Origin: Sporomusa malonica
GTDB lineage: Bacteria; Bacillota; Negativicutes; Sporomusales; Sporomusaceae
Reading direction: 5' to 3'
DNA: 64,000 bases
Assembly: GCF_900176355.1 (NCBI RefSeq)
Contig: NZ_FWXI01000003.1
Coordinates: 1-64,000, forward strand
Shown here: positions 1 to 7,326 of the stretch, piece after piece
Layout: the number at the start of each line of letters is the position of its first letter
Position numbering within the stretch: position 1 is the first letter of the stretch
Notes under the pieces: generated by a model
What the model saw: the letters and a program-made list of their open reading frames with translations, nothing else
Told to the model about the DNA's origin: nothing
The model's database searches: none
Position numbers and translations under genes: made by a program

Positions 1-449
1 GCCCTTGCAACTGCTACTCTCTGCTGCTGACCGCCGCTAAGCTGGTAGGGATATCTATCTTTATACTCGTTCATATTAATTAGACTTAATAGTCGATTAA
101 CCCGCTCATCGCGATCTTTTTTAGGGATATTTGATATGCCAAAAGCAATATTGCTATGAACGGTAAAATGAGGAAACAGCGCATAGTCTTGAAAAACCAT
201 ACCGATTTTTCTTTTTTCTGGCGGAACAAAACTATTCTTATCAGCCACTACCCTATTATTTATTGTTATACTCCCGGATGCCGGTACTTCCAAGCCTGCT
301 ATAAGTCGTAGCACAGTGCTTTTTCCGCTGCCGCTTAACCCGACAATAGAAACTATCTCTCCCTTTTCCACACTAATGTTTAAGTCCTTAAGAACATACT
401 TATCTGTACCTTTATATTTAAATGATACATTTTTCAAGTCTAGAAACAA
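1..449 (-). CDS. fbpC: Iron(III) ABC transporter ATP-binding protein (partial, C-terminus off the left edge)
   Basis: ATPase of an ABC importer that powers uptake of ferric iron through the permease just upstream. About 149 codons are visible. They show a Walker A motif (GLSGSGKST), a Q-loop region (VFQDYALFPHF) and the ABC signature (LSGGQQQR). The rest, including Walker B, lies outside the window. The best start is TTG at 449, about 8 nt after an AAGGAG site. A GTG at 458 overlaps that site and is less likely. The gene begins 5 nt after the permease stop, so the two are probably translated from one mRNA. The iron assignment rests on the neighbouring binding protein and the Fur box, not on the ATPase. 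Confidence 0.9.
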   Translation of the reverse strand, partial: MFLDLKNVSFKYKGTDKYVLKDLNISVEKGEIVSIVGLSGSGKSTVLRLIAGLEVPASGSITINNRVVADKNSFVPPEKRKIGMVFQDYALFPHFTVHSNIAFGISNIPKKDRDERVNRLLSLINMNEYKDRYPYQLSGGQQQRVAVAR

Positions 450-454
450 TTGAC

Positions 455-2056
455 TCACTCCTTCTCTGCTTTGGACAGATAGTAAACCGATATAGAACAG
501 ATGGCTATGATGATTAGCGCGGCCGGAGCACTATGCTGAATTCGTTCATCATGAGCATATTCGTACACCTTGGTGGCAAGTGTATTATAATTGAATGGAC
601 GTAATATAAGCGTTAGCGGCAGCTCTTTGGCCATATCCACAAATACCAAAGAAAAAGCACCTACTAAAGAAGGGATAATCATTTTAAAATCAACTTTGAA
701 GAATGTTTCTGTGACACCACATCCTAAGGTTCTGGATGCCTCAAAAAACGTCTTCCCTATTTTCTCAAAACCACTTTCAAGTGTATTGCAGCCCACCGCT
801 AAGAATCTGACTATATATGCGAAAAACAACATGTATAGACTGGTAATGACAGAGTATTCCCACGCGCTCTCTGTAAATTTATTTAACCACATAAACAATA
901 TCAGAACACCGATAGAAATAACAGCCCCTGGCACCGAATAGCCTACTACGGTAAGTTTAGCCGCAGTCCTGGCGAACATGTTCTGGCTGATTCGGGCGCT
1001 GTTCGTTATCACTATAGAACAGCAAACAATTATAGCAGCACAAATAACTGCTGCAACAACAGTATTGACTGCAGCATCAAAAAAGCTGGGTTCTAATACT
1101 TCATCATAGGTCATAGATGCCCATGCTAATAATTGAAAAAAAGGAAGTAAAAATCCCAGACTAAATATTATAAAACAATAGAAGCTGACTGCCAGTGCTT
1201 TTGTTTTGGGAAGTCTATGTAGTGCCAACACTCTAACCTTAGAAGTAGCGATAGCAAACTTCTTTTGACCCCTTACTATCTTTTCTAATAAGATAATTGA
1301 AACAATAAACCCCATCAAATACATACATAACCGAACAGCCGAGCTAATGTCCCCCATCCCGAACCATACCTTGAAAATTGCAATACTGAAAGTGTTAATC
1401 CCGAAATAACTGACAACTCCGTAATCGTTGGCAACTTCCATTAAAACTAAAGCACAGCCTGAGGCAATTACACCGCGCGAGACTGGAAGTATCACTTTGA
1501 AAAATATTTGCATATAATTCTTGCCAAGCATTCTGGCGCTTTCAATAAGTGATGCTGTGTACTTTGCCAAAAATGCCCTGCTTATAATGTACACATAGGG
1601 GAATAGGAAAAAGGTAAAAATGAATATTGTTCCTGGTACCGACATAATGTCAATCAAAATCATTTTGCCGAAAAGCAAGGTCAGTATTTTGGTGATAACG
1701 CCAGTATAACTGACCATACCGCTGTACGTATAAGCTCCAATATAGGCTGGTATTGACAACGGTAAAATGAGCGCCCACTTAAAAAACTTTCGTAACGGAA
1801 AATCAAAAACTGTAATTATGTAAGCAAGACTGACGCCAAGTAAGGCAGCAAAAAATCCGGAGAATACAAAAAGAATAGCGGTATTTATTATATATTCCTG
1901 AAGCAAGTACTGTTTGATATGTGGCCAATTTTCTGTCTCAGTTGATACAACACCAAATATAATATTCAGTGCCGGAATTATGGTAACAGCTATTACGGCA
2001 AACGCCAAAAGACTCCATGCATTCGATTCGTTTATCAATTTACTCGGTCTTATCAA
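455..2056 (-). CDS. fbpB: Iron(III) ABC transporter permease, FbpB/ThiP-like
   Basis: Inner-membrane channel subunit of the ferric-iron importer. The 533-residue protein has roughly twelve hydrophobic segments, the two-fold fused permease form typical of FbpB and ThiP. EAA-like cytoplasmic loops appear in each half (ESARMLGKNYMQIFFKVILP near 175 and EASRTLGCGVTETFFKVDFK near 445). The start is TTG at 2056 behind AAAGGAA. It lies between the binding-protein gene, from which a hairpin separates it, and the ATPase gene. Thiamine or another anion-bound metal cannot be excluded from this subunit alone. Confidence 0.88.
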   Translation of the reverse strand: MIRPSKLINESNAWSLLAFAVIAVTIIPALNIIFGVVSTETENWPHIKQYLLQEYIINTAILFVFSGFFAALLGVSLAYIITVFDFPLRKFFKWALILPLSIPAYIGAYTYSGMVSYTGVITKILTLLFGKMILIDIMSVPGTIFIFTFFLFPYVYIISRAFLAKYTASLIESARMLGKNYMQIFFKVILPVSRGVIASGCALVLMEVANDYGVVSYFGINTFSIAIFKVWFGMGDISSAVRLCMYLMGFIVSIILLEKIVRGQKKFAIATSKVRVLALHRLPKTKALAVSFYCFIIFSLGFLLPFFQLLAWASMTYDEVLEPSFFDAAVNTVVAAVICAAIIVCCSIVITNSARISQNMFARTAAKLTVVGYSVPGAVISIGVLILFMWLNKFTESAWEYSVITSLYMLFFAYIVRFLAVGCNTLESGFEKIGKTFFEASRTLGCGVTETFFKVDFKMIIPSLVGAFSLVFVDMAKELPLTLILRPFNYNTLATKVYEYAHDERIQHSAPAALIIIAICSISVYYLSKAEKE

Positions 2057-2101
2057 TGTTAATAATTCCTTTCACAGTATCTGCAATTAATATTGAAAAG
2101 C

Positions 2102-2133
2102 GAACAAGCATGAGGAGAATCTCATGCTTGTTC
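2102..2133 (-). terminator. Intercistronic hairpin after the binding-protein gene
   Basis: Perfect 13-bp inverted repeat (GAACAAGCATGAG and its complement, 6-nt loop) followed on the minus strand by GCTTTTC. It lies between the binding protein and permease genes. Such hairpins usually protect the upstream message or partly terminate, so that binding protein is made in excess over membrane subunits. Confidence 0.75.
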
Positions 2134-2152
2134 ATTTTCGTGAATTCTATTC

Positions 2153-3220
2153 TTACTTCCAACCAATCTCGTTAAATATTTGAACAGCTTTCTTGTTGTT
2201 TTCGCCTAATTTTGAAAGATTAATGTCCTGCTTCTTGAAGGTACCCCACGACTTAAGAAGCGCTGAAGGCTCTACGTTAGGATTTACCGGATATTCAGTA
2301 CTTGCTTCGGCAAATGTCTTTTGGGCATCGGCCTCTGATAAGAATTCAAGTAACTTCACAGCGTTGGTAACATTTTGGGAAGTCTTGACGATTCCGGCAC
2401 CGCTTACGTTAACATGTGTACCTGTTGTATTTTGATTGGGGAAGAATACGCCAAGTTTCTCAGCAGCTTTGACTTCTTCCGCATCCTTTGAATTTAGCAT
2501 TTGGCCAAGATAATACGAGTTCATAATCGCCACATCGCCCTTACCTGCGGCTATGGCCTTAGCTTGGTCTCTGTCGCCACCTTCAGGCTGTTTGGCAAAA
2601 TTGCTCACAAGACCCTTAGCCCACTCTTTGGCTTTGTCTTCACCATTCAGCTCTATGAACGAAGCCAGCATTGATTGATTGTAAATATTGTTAGACGACC
2701 TTGTTACAATTTTGCCTTTCCATTTAGTAGCAGTTAGATCTTCATATGTAGACAGTTCCTCTTTATTGACCCTATCTTTAGCGTATACCAACACCCTGGC
2801 TCTCATCGTCAAGCCTGTCCACATTTTATCTTTATCGATAAAGTTTGCAGGAATATTCTTTTCTATCACAGGGCTTTTGATAGGCTGTAACAGGCCAGCT
2901 TCTTTTGCTAGGTGAAGATTGCCGGCATCAGAAGTAATATAAATATCGGCTTTACTACTAGCGCCTTCAGTTTTTATTCGTTGGATAAGTTCTTCACCAC
3001 TGGCTTTAATAAGATTTACCTTAATGCCAGTTTTATCTGTGAAAGCTTTGTAAATTGCATCATCCACACCAGGATAATGCCTAGCTGTGTAAACATTGAC
3101 TTCTTTGGATTCAGGCTGACTGGTTTGGGGCACAGCTGACTGCTTTGTGGAGGCGCAACCGGCAAACACAAGAGATGCTGACATTAGTAGTGATAACATT
3201 AGAGTAATAGGCTTCTTCAC
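2153..3220 (-). CDS. fbpA: Iron(III) ABC transporter substrate-binding lipoprotein, FbpA/FutA family
   Basis: Family 1 extracellular solute-binding protein that captures ferric iron outside the cytoplasmic membrane. A lipoprotein signal ends in VFAGC (Cys about residue 22), followed by a Ser/Gln linker and the periplasmic fold beginning VNVYTARHYPGVDDAIYKAF. Tyr pairs typical of FutA-type iron ligands are seen near the C-terminal half (NSYYLGQ). The ORF is open to 3289, but that would place the Fur box inside the gene. GTG at 3220, 11-12 nt after GGAGGG, gives a normal signal peptide and is chosen. First gene of the Fur-controlled operon. Confidence 0.9.
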   Translation of the reverse strand: MKKPITLMLSLLMSASLVFAGCASTKQSAVPQTSQPESKEVNVYTARHYPGVDDAIYKAFTDKTGIKVNLIKASGEELIQRIKTEGASSKADIYITSDAGNLHLAKEAGLLQPIKSPVIEKNIPANFIDKDKMWTGLTMRARVLVYAKDRVNKEELSTYEDLTATKWKGKIVTRSSNNIYNQSMLASFIELNGEDKAKEWAKGLVSNFAKQPEGGDRDQAKAIAAGKGDVAIMNSYYLGQMLNSKDAEEVKAAEKLGVFFPNQNTTGTHVNVSGAGIVKTSQNVTNAVKLLEFLSEADAQKTFAEASTEYPVNPNVEPSALLKSWGTFKKQDINLSKLGENNKKAVQIFNEIGWK

Positions 3221-3252
3221 TTTTTTAATAACCCTCCGGTTTGTTTTTAATT

Positions 3253-3271
3253 GATAATGAATTTCATTATC
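3253..3271. promoter_or_regulatory. Fur box operator
   Basis: The 19-bp near-palindrome GATAATGAATTTCATTATC differs from the classical Fur consensus GATAATGATAATCATTATC only in the central three bases. It lies directly downstream of the -10 box and so covers the expected transcription start. Iron-loaded Fur should shut the operon off. Confidence 0.92.
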
Positions 3272-3279
3272 GTGGCTAA

Positions 3280-3309
3280 ATAATAGCATAAAAGAGCATT
3301 ACTGGTCAA
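3280..3309 (-). promoter_or_regulatory. Sigma-A promoter of the iron transporter operon
   Basis: TTGACC (-35, 3304-3309) and TATTAT (-10, 3280-3285) with an 18-bp spacer on the minus strand, immediately upstream of the Fur box. Confidence 0.75.
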
Positions 3310-3537
3310 CATTTTTTAGCTACCCTTATGGCAAGTTTAATACGGCCATGTACGATTTATTAAAGGCACACCTTCGGAATTTTACCGGTCTATCCGCTGC
3401 ACAGTCGTCCTCCTTAACGGTGCAGCTTCTTTGTCTGCCTTTATATACCAAACCTGTGAAGAAGCTATGGAACCTTATAATTCTTGGCTAAACTTTCCTC
3501 CCTAACAAATTTTAAATGGGGCCAACTCCCCAGAACG

Positions 3538-3561
3538 GGCTGCCGGTTACCGGCAGCCCTG
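3538..3561 (-). terminator. GC-rich palindrome at the end of the 68-aa gene
   Basis: Near-perfect inverted repeat GGGCTGCCGGTTACCGGCAG overlapping the stop codon. No T-run follows on the minus strand, so it may stabilise mRNA rather than terminate. Confidence 0.5.
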
Positions 3562-3753
3562 CTGCAAAAACGTAGCTACCGCCCCGACCAGCATCAGGCC
3601 GGCCATTAGTACTACCACGCAAAATGCAGACACCAGTATGCTACGGTCAGCGCAATACCGGTAGCTGGGGCGGTCACCCCGTCTGACTGCGTACAGGTAG
3701 CAGATAAATAGTGCTACCTCCACCCGCCACCACCGAACCAAGCTATCCCACAT
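3547..3753 (-). CDS. Small membrane protein of unknown function (68 aa)
   Basis: Not recognised. The protein has a Trp/Arg-rich N-terminus (MWDSLVRWWRVE), a basic middle with RRGDRPSYRYC, and one strong membrane segment near 40-62 (SILVSAFCVVVLMAGLMLVG). An excellent ribosome site, GGAGGAGG, lies 8 nt before ATG. That site sits at the edge of a ~180-bp repeat which also precedes the small gene at 4002-4169, so the two have the same leader. The stop codon falls in a GC-rich palindrome (3538-3561). It could be a phage or plasmid gene (holin-like size and topology), but nothing proves that. Confidence 0.6.
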   Translation of the reverse strand: MWDSLVRWWRVEVALFICYLYAVRRGDRPSYRYCADRSILVSAFCVVVLMAGLMLVGAVATFLQQGCR

Positions 3754-3760
3754 CGTTAAT

Positions 3761-3941
3761 GCCTCCTCCGTGTCAGCGGCTTCCCCGCCGCCGTCACCTA
3801 CTCAACGAGCGCGGGCACAACACTACTATGTGGAACAAGACAGGAGCGCGGCACGCCGAGTCACCCGCAGGGGCGGAGCGAAGTGGAGCAGGCAACGCCT
3901 TGACGGTGTGATACAATGGCAAGACCGGCGGCGGGGCGGTT
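3761..3941. repeat. ~180-bp direct repeat, copy 1 (leader of small gene)
   Basis: Runs from GCCTCCTCCG to GGGGCGGTT and matches 4177-4360 with an estimated 80-85% identity and a few indels. On the minus strand its last bases supply the GGAGGAGG ribosome site of the 68-aa gene. The reading frames crossing the copies are not conserved (the indels shift them), so the repeat behaves as an untranslated leader or mobile sequence rather than a coding one. Confidence 0.85.
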
Positions 3942-3981
3942 CCAATCCGTCATCTTGCCGGCACTCGGTTCTCCGTCAACC

Positions 3982-4002
3982 AAAAAAAGGGCCCCTCGGC
4001 CC
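3982..4002 (-). terminator. Rho-independent terminator of the 55-aa gene
   Basis: GGGCC/GGCCC stem followed on the minus strand by seven T, starting at the stop codon of the gene at 4002-4169. Confidence 0.8.
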
Positions 4003-4169
4003 TAGTCGGGGATAAACCCGTAGCAAGTTACCCGGGTAAGGTAATATGTGAGCTGGGCCCGCGTCAAGCTGACCCGTATCCACTCCGACCCGTCCGGGCT
4101 GGTGACCAGCTTGCCGTAGATTTCCCGCCGGCTCCTCAGTCTTGCCTTGACTTGCTCGAGTGTCAGCAC
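4002..4169 (-). CDS. Small basic protein of unknown function (55 aa)
   Basis: Not recognised. A GTG start lies 8 nt after a perfect GGAGGAGG, and the gene ends at a terminator, so this short frame is well supported although below usual length cut-offs. The protein starts MLTLEQVKARLRSRREIYGK and continues with LVTSPDGSEWIRVSLTRAQL. It is soluble, Arg-rich, and the helical start plus short strands could form a small nucleic-acid-binding domain, but that is a guess. Codon use is GC-rich, unlike the iron operon to the left. Its leader repeats that of the 68-aa gene, suggesting a small accessory unit acquired together. Confidence 0.65.
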   Translation of the reverse strand: MLTLEQVKARLRSRREIYGKLVTSPDGSEWIRVSLTRAQLTYYLTRVTCYGFIPD

Positions 4170-4176
4170 ATGTACC

Positions 4177-4360
4177 GCCTCCTCCGTACTAGCGGCTTCC
4201 CCGCCGCCGTCACCTACAAAACGAGCGCGGGCACAAGACTGTACTGTTTGAACAAATCATCGGCGCGGCACACCGAGTCACCCGTAGGGGCAGAGCGAAG
4301 CAGCGCAGGCAGTGCCTTGACCGGCGTGATACAATGGCAAGACCGGCGGGCGGGGCGGTT
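4177..4360. repeat. ~180-bp direct repeat, copy 2 (leader of small gene)
   Basis: Second copy of the repeat at 3761-3941, same orientation. Its edge provides the GGAGGAGG site for the 55-aa gene. See copy 1. Confidence 0.85.
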
Positions 4361-5163
4361 ATCTCCGTTTTCCCTCGTACTTTCGTATCCTAGCGGCAGT
4401 CTGGCCTGTGCGGCGATAGGTGCGGCGATGGTGTTTCCGCTGCGGCTGTCGCCTGTGCAGGCCAGATGGGGTATGCGCGGCGCGGTTGGCCAATGGTTTT
4501 CTGGCCAGGCGCAGAGTTGGATGCCCCAAGCCGCCGTACTCTGGTAACCCCTTCCCCTCCCGCTAAACTCGGGAGGGGCCAGGGGAGGGTACGATAGCCC
4601 CGAAGCCATAGCGAAGGGTGCCGCGCGAGCGGTGGCGGACGTACGATAATGGCTTTTTTATGTCCAGCGACGCGGTAGCCCGGCAAAGCGTACCCGTCAG
4701 GGCAGGGCGTGGACATAAAGCCCAATTATCGGATGGCCGCCTTCCCTTACCTAGACAGGGAAGGGGTAGGGATGGGTGGACGGCAGGTCTGGGTGCGAGT
4801 GAAAGGAGTTCCCTGGCCTGCTACCCCTGCCAGGCTATGAGCTGCCACCCAAGCAGGATACGACTGCAAGCGTCAGCGGTGGCTGGCTGGGAGCGAATGA
4901 GGATAGTGGAGCAAAAGCGAAACGGCGCAAGGAGCGGACGGACAGCCATGCAGTGGTATCCGTTGGTATTGCCGATGAGCGGAGCGGCCCGAGGACGGCA
5001 GGCGGAAGACGCGTGAGCGGCTGCAGCGCCGCCCGGAGGGACGCGGAGCGGGCTTGGTGTGGTCTCCCTATTTTTCATCGATGCCGTGGGGTTTTGCCTG
5101 CCCTTCGCGTTGTTGGTAGTTACATAGCGGTATCTAAATAGGATACACCTCTTTTCACGCCGG
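4361..5163. other. GC-rich non-coding stretch with hairpins
   Basis: No frame here has a credible start, ribosome site and amino-acid composition; the open frames are low-complexity Pro/Arg/Ser products of high GC. It holds several self-complementary blocks: CCCTCCC with its complement near 4555-4578, TTCCCT/AGGGAA near 4742-4762, and the long inverted repeat listed at 4644-4731. Base composition differs from the AT-richer flanks, suggesting acquired DNA. Confidence 0.6.
4644..4731. repeat. Imperfect inverted repeat, 22-23-bp arms
   Basis: Left arm 4644-4666 begins CGATAATGG and ends TATGTCCA; right arm 4710-4731 is its near complement (TGGACATAAAG to ATTATCG). The 43-bp interior is GC-rich. 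A miniature mobile element or structured RNA is possible; no terminal transposase is seen. Confidence 0.6.
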
Positions 5164-5241
5164 ATGAATATGGTACAGCGTATGGCCGGTATACTGCTGG
5201 CGATCAGTGGAATGTTAATCTTTTTCAAACTAATTGGCTAA
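5164..5241 (+). CDS. Possible 25-aa single-span membrane peptide
   Basis: Short frame MNMVQRMAGILLAISGMLIF followed by FKLIG, almost entirely one membrane helix with a basic N-terminal side. The upstream ribosome site is poor (only GCCGG), so expression is doubtful. Listed because several other tiny membrane peptides occur in this window. Confidence 0.25.
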   Translation: MNMVQRMAGILLAISGMLIFFKLIG

Positions 5242-5305
5242 GAATTTGGGGTTCATTTACAGTTGCCGGAGCATGAGTGGAAACATACTAATGCAAGTGA
5301 AATGC

Positions 5306-5497
5306 TCAATAATAATAAGGGGAACACTTCATGAAAGCAGGGTTGCATGCCGGCGGCTTTCTCGGTCTACAGGAAGGATAACAAAGTGGCATACAGCTCG
5401 GCAGACACTTTGGCATACAATTGGGTGCGCATGTCTGCCGTAGTTCAAACTCAGTTGGCCATTCTTCTAATTCTGGGTCATCCCAAAGTTTTTTCAT
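5306..5497 (-). CDS. Cysteine-rich peptide with C-x-P-x tandem repeats (63 aa)
   Basis: Unrecognised. ATG at 5497 follows GGAGGGG by 6 nt; the frame is open further upstream but without a ribosome site. The N-terminal ~25 residues are acidic (MKKLWDDPELEEWPTEFEL). Then cysteine occurs every fourth residue, with proline two after it, five times running: CAPN CMPK CLPS CMPL CYPS C, followed by a Pro/Arg patch and two more Cys. No signal peptide. The layout (acidic leader, Cys-rich core) fits a metal-binding peptide, a cross-linked spore or coat peptide, or a modified-peptide precursor; no maturation enzyme is nearby. Confidence 0.7.
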   Translation of the reverse strand: MKKLWDDPELEEWPTEFELRQTCAPNCMPKCLPSCMPLCYPSCRPRKPPACNPAFMKCSPYYY

Positions 5498-5644
5498 AAT
5501 TACCCCTCCAGATAATGATGTACGGGAACTCTTTATGTAATATCTTATGTTGTTTATAGATAATGGGTACTGTGCCACCCTCTTAATAGATAAAAAGCAT
5601 GAATAAATAATAAAATTTGTTTCTACCCCTAATTTGATAAGATA

Positions 5645-5681
5645 AGGAAAGCGACGGGTTGTTACTCCCCGTCGCTTTCCT
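5645..5681 (-). terminator. Terminator after the SHOCT gene at 5690
   Basis: AGGAAAGCGACGGG and its complement separated by a short loop, next to the stop codon of the SHOCT gene. The minus strand continues with TTATCTTATC, a weak T tract. Confidence 0.65.
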
Positions 5682-5689
5682 GCATTCAC

Positions 5690-5944
5690 CTACTCAATTT
5701 CTTTCTTTATCCGATCGTATTCATCGCGACTGATTTCTCCTTTAGCATAACGCTCTTTCAAAATATCAAGCGCCGTCCGAGTGGTTGTCAATGACCTGAC
5801 ATCTTGATTTCTCTGGGACATTTTCCTCACCAGCACAATGCCGCCCCAGAGGATAAGGCCCCAGAATAGGAGCATCGGCAACATCATTAGAATTCCACCT
5901 CCGAATAAGCCTTCGGCCCCTGGGCCGTAAAACCATGAACACAT
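5690..5944 (-). CDS. SHOCT-domain membrane protein (84 aa)
   Basis: Small inner-membrane protein with one hydrophobic helix (about 14-40, MMLPMLLFWGLILWGGIVLV) and a C-terminal SHOCT motif (ALDILKERYAKGEISRDEYD). SHOCT domains are short oligomerisation or docking motifs of unknown precise role. Paralogues in this window are at 45513, 46320 and 50242. ATG at 5944 follows GAGGTG. It lies downstream of the orphan response regulator, with 175 nt between them, and a terminator follows it. Confidence 0.85.
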   Translation of the reverse strand: MCSWFYGPGAEGLFGGGILMMLPMLLFWGLILWGGIVLVRKMSQRNQDVRSLTTTRTALDILKERYAKGEISRDEYDRIKKEIE

Positions 5945-6119
5945 ACTATTTCACCTCGTGTTTATTTTCTGTTACGTCGAAACCGGATGATAATGGTTGT
6001 GCCTTGGCCGCACGTACTGATCACGTCTACGGCAACACCGTGCCGTTCAAGGCGCATTCTATCAGTCATTTCCATCTGCCAGACGTACTCGGCCAAGTCC
6101 TTAGCCTACATCTCAGAAA

Positions 6120-6848
6120 CTAAAGTATACCAGACGTGCTATCTCTCAATTTGTTGGCGCTGGCAAACCGATAACCCACTCCATGGACTGTTTGAATAAA
6201 TTCGTGTTCTCCCATATTTTTCGCTAATTTCCGTCTTAATGAGTGAATATGGGCATCAATCGAACGTGTAGTTCCTTTCAAATTTTTACCCCATATCATC
6301 TCAATAATATCTGCCCGATTTAGTGTCTGCTCTGAGTGCAAAACCAGCATTCCCAAGATTCTAAACTCGGTCAGTGTCAATGTAATGTCACGCCCCTTGT
6401 AAGTGACTTGGAAATTTTCCAGGTTAATTGCCAGGTCGCCAGCCTGAAAAATCTCACTTGGCTTTGGTTTGCTAGTCTCTTGCCGCAGGATGACTTTGGC
6501 ACGTTCTTCAATGTCTCGGCAACTAAACGGTTTTAACAGATAGTCATCAGCACCTGCCGCTAAGGCTTTGGGACGTTCACTCTCTTTACCATTCTCACCG
6601 ACTACAATGATTGGAACATCCATTTTTTCTTTTATCTGAGTTAACACTTCCCAACCATCAAGATCTGGTAAGACGATATCAAGAATGATAATATCCGGCT
6701 TCCAGGTTGTCAGCAGTTGCAACGTTTCATCACCAGTAGCAGTTCTATATAGGCAAAAATAGTCATTCTCCAAAAATGTCTTCAGCACCTTTGCCATTCC
6801 TAAGTCTTTAGTCACTAAAAGCACAGAGAATTGGTTTGTTCTTTGCAT
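6120..6848 (-). CDS. Orphan OmpR/PhoB-family response regulator, atypical receiver
   Basis: DNA-binding response regulator (242 aa). The receiver is at about 7-120 with probable phospho-acceptor D57 (PDIIILDIVLPDLDGW). The C-terminal winged-helix domain is at about 140-232 (RSIDAHIHSLRRKLAKN, FIQTVHGVGYRF). The acidic pair normally found near residues 10-12 is replaced by VTKD, so Mg2+ binding and classical phosphorylation may be weakened. ATG at 6848 follows GAGGTG; the frame is open to 6908 without a better start. No kinase gene is adjacent. Its promoter carries four copies of the 11-bp repeat described at 7034-7087, so it belongs to the shared regulon and may itself modulate it. Confidence 0.9.
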   Translation of the reverse strand: MQRTNQFSVLLVTKDLGMAKVLKTFLENDYFCLYRTATGDETLQLLTTWKPDIIILDIVLPDLDGWEVLTQIKEKMDVPIIVVGENGKESERPKALAAGADDYLLKPFSCRDIEERAKVILRQETSKPKPSEIFQAGDLAINLENFQVTYKGRDITLTLTEFRILGMLVLHSEQTLNRADIIEMIWGKNLKGTTRSIDAHIHSLRRKLAKNMGEHEFIQTVHGVGYRFASANKLRDSTSGIL

Positions 6849-7033
6849 TCTGTCACCTCGGTCATTATTTTGCCTATCGTTAGGAATGAGACAGCATCCT
6901 TTATTCATCTTGTTGTCTTATACACGTATCGTACCAGACCGGCAGCCCCACCAGCCCTTGGGGTTCGTATGTAAGGTTTTTTTACAAGTATTGCTTGACT
7001 TAATTAGCTAGTCTTTGGAATTCGATCACTTTA

Positions 7034-7087
7034 AAGATACCATATAATTATGAAGAACCTGTGAATTATTAATGAAAAACTTATGAA
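7034..7087 (-). promoter_or_regulatory. 11-bp direct-repeat promoter (orphan response regulator gene)
   Basis: Plus-strand TGAA at 7051, 7062, 7073 and 7084 (exact 11-bp steps); read on the minus strand these are TTCA repeats. The -10 box TATCTT is at 7034-7039, 15 nt after the start of the last TTCA. No -35 box. Confidence 0.8.
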
Positions 7088-7120
7088 TCTTTCCAATATA
7101 ACTTACTCATAACAAGCAAC

Positions 7121-7145
7121 GAACCCTAGCCTTGGGCTAGGGTTC
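7121..7145 (-). terminator. Terminator downstream of the system 1 operon
   Basis: Perfect stem GAACCCTAGCC with its complement, tiny loop. It ends transcription coming from the kinase and the small membrane gene at 7214. Confidence 0.7.
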
Positions 7146-7213
7146 TATAAGTAGGGGGGAGGTTGGTTGATTTATATAAACCAGATGGCTGTTAACCATC
7201 CGGGTCGCTATTA

Positions 7214-7306
7214 CTATCCCATATCTTCGTTCGCCTTCAGTTTTGCAATTACATTGATAACATACATTATCACAAACAAGTTCATAAAAAACAGAATCCA
7301 CATCAT
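7214..7306 (-). CDS. Small single-span membrane protein (30 aa), regulon member
   Basis: Too short for ordinary gene calling. Two adjacent ATG codons at 7306 and 7303 follow GGAG by 9 nt. The peptide MMWILFFMNLFVIMYVINVI plus a charged tail AKLKANEDMG is a single hydrophobic helix with positive-inside C-terminal residues. A copy of the shared 11-bp-repeat promoter (7353-7384) lies inside the 3' end of the upstream kinase gene and points at it. That promoter is the main reason to believe it. Probably a membrane modulator of a neighbour such as the sensor kinase; function unknown. The overlapping longer frame to 7367 has a ribosome site only 2 nt from its start and is rejected. Confidence 0.5.
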   Translation of the reverse strand: MMWILFFMNLFVIMYVINVIAKLKANEDMG

Positions 7307-7326
7307 CTGCCATCACTCCACTACAT

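Noticed and set aside
4214-4725. Long minus-strand frames in the GC-rich patch
   Set aside because: Pro/Arg/Ser-rich composition, no ribosome sites, and frame not conserved between the two repeat copies.
5583-5604. Single TGAA with TATTAA-like -10 before the Cys-rich peptide
   Set aside because: Only one repeat unit; the 11-bp partners are absent, so it is not counted as a regulon promoter.
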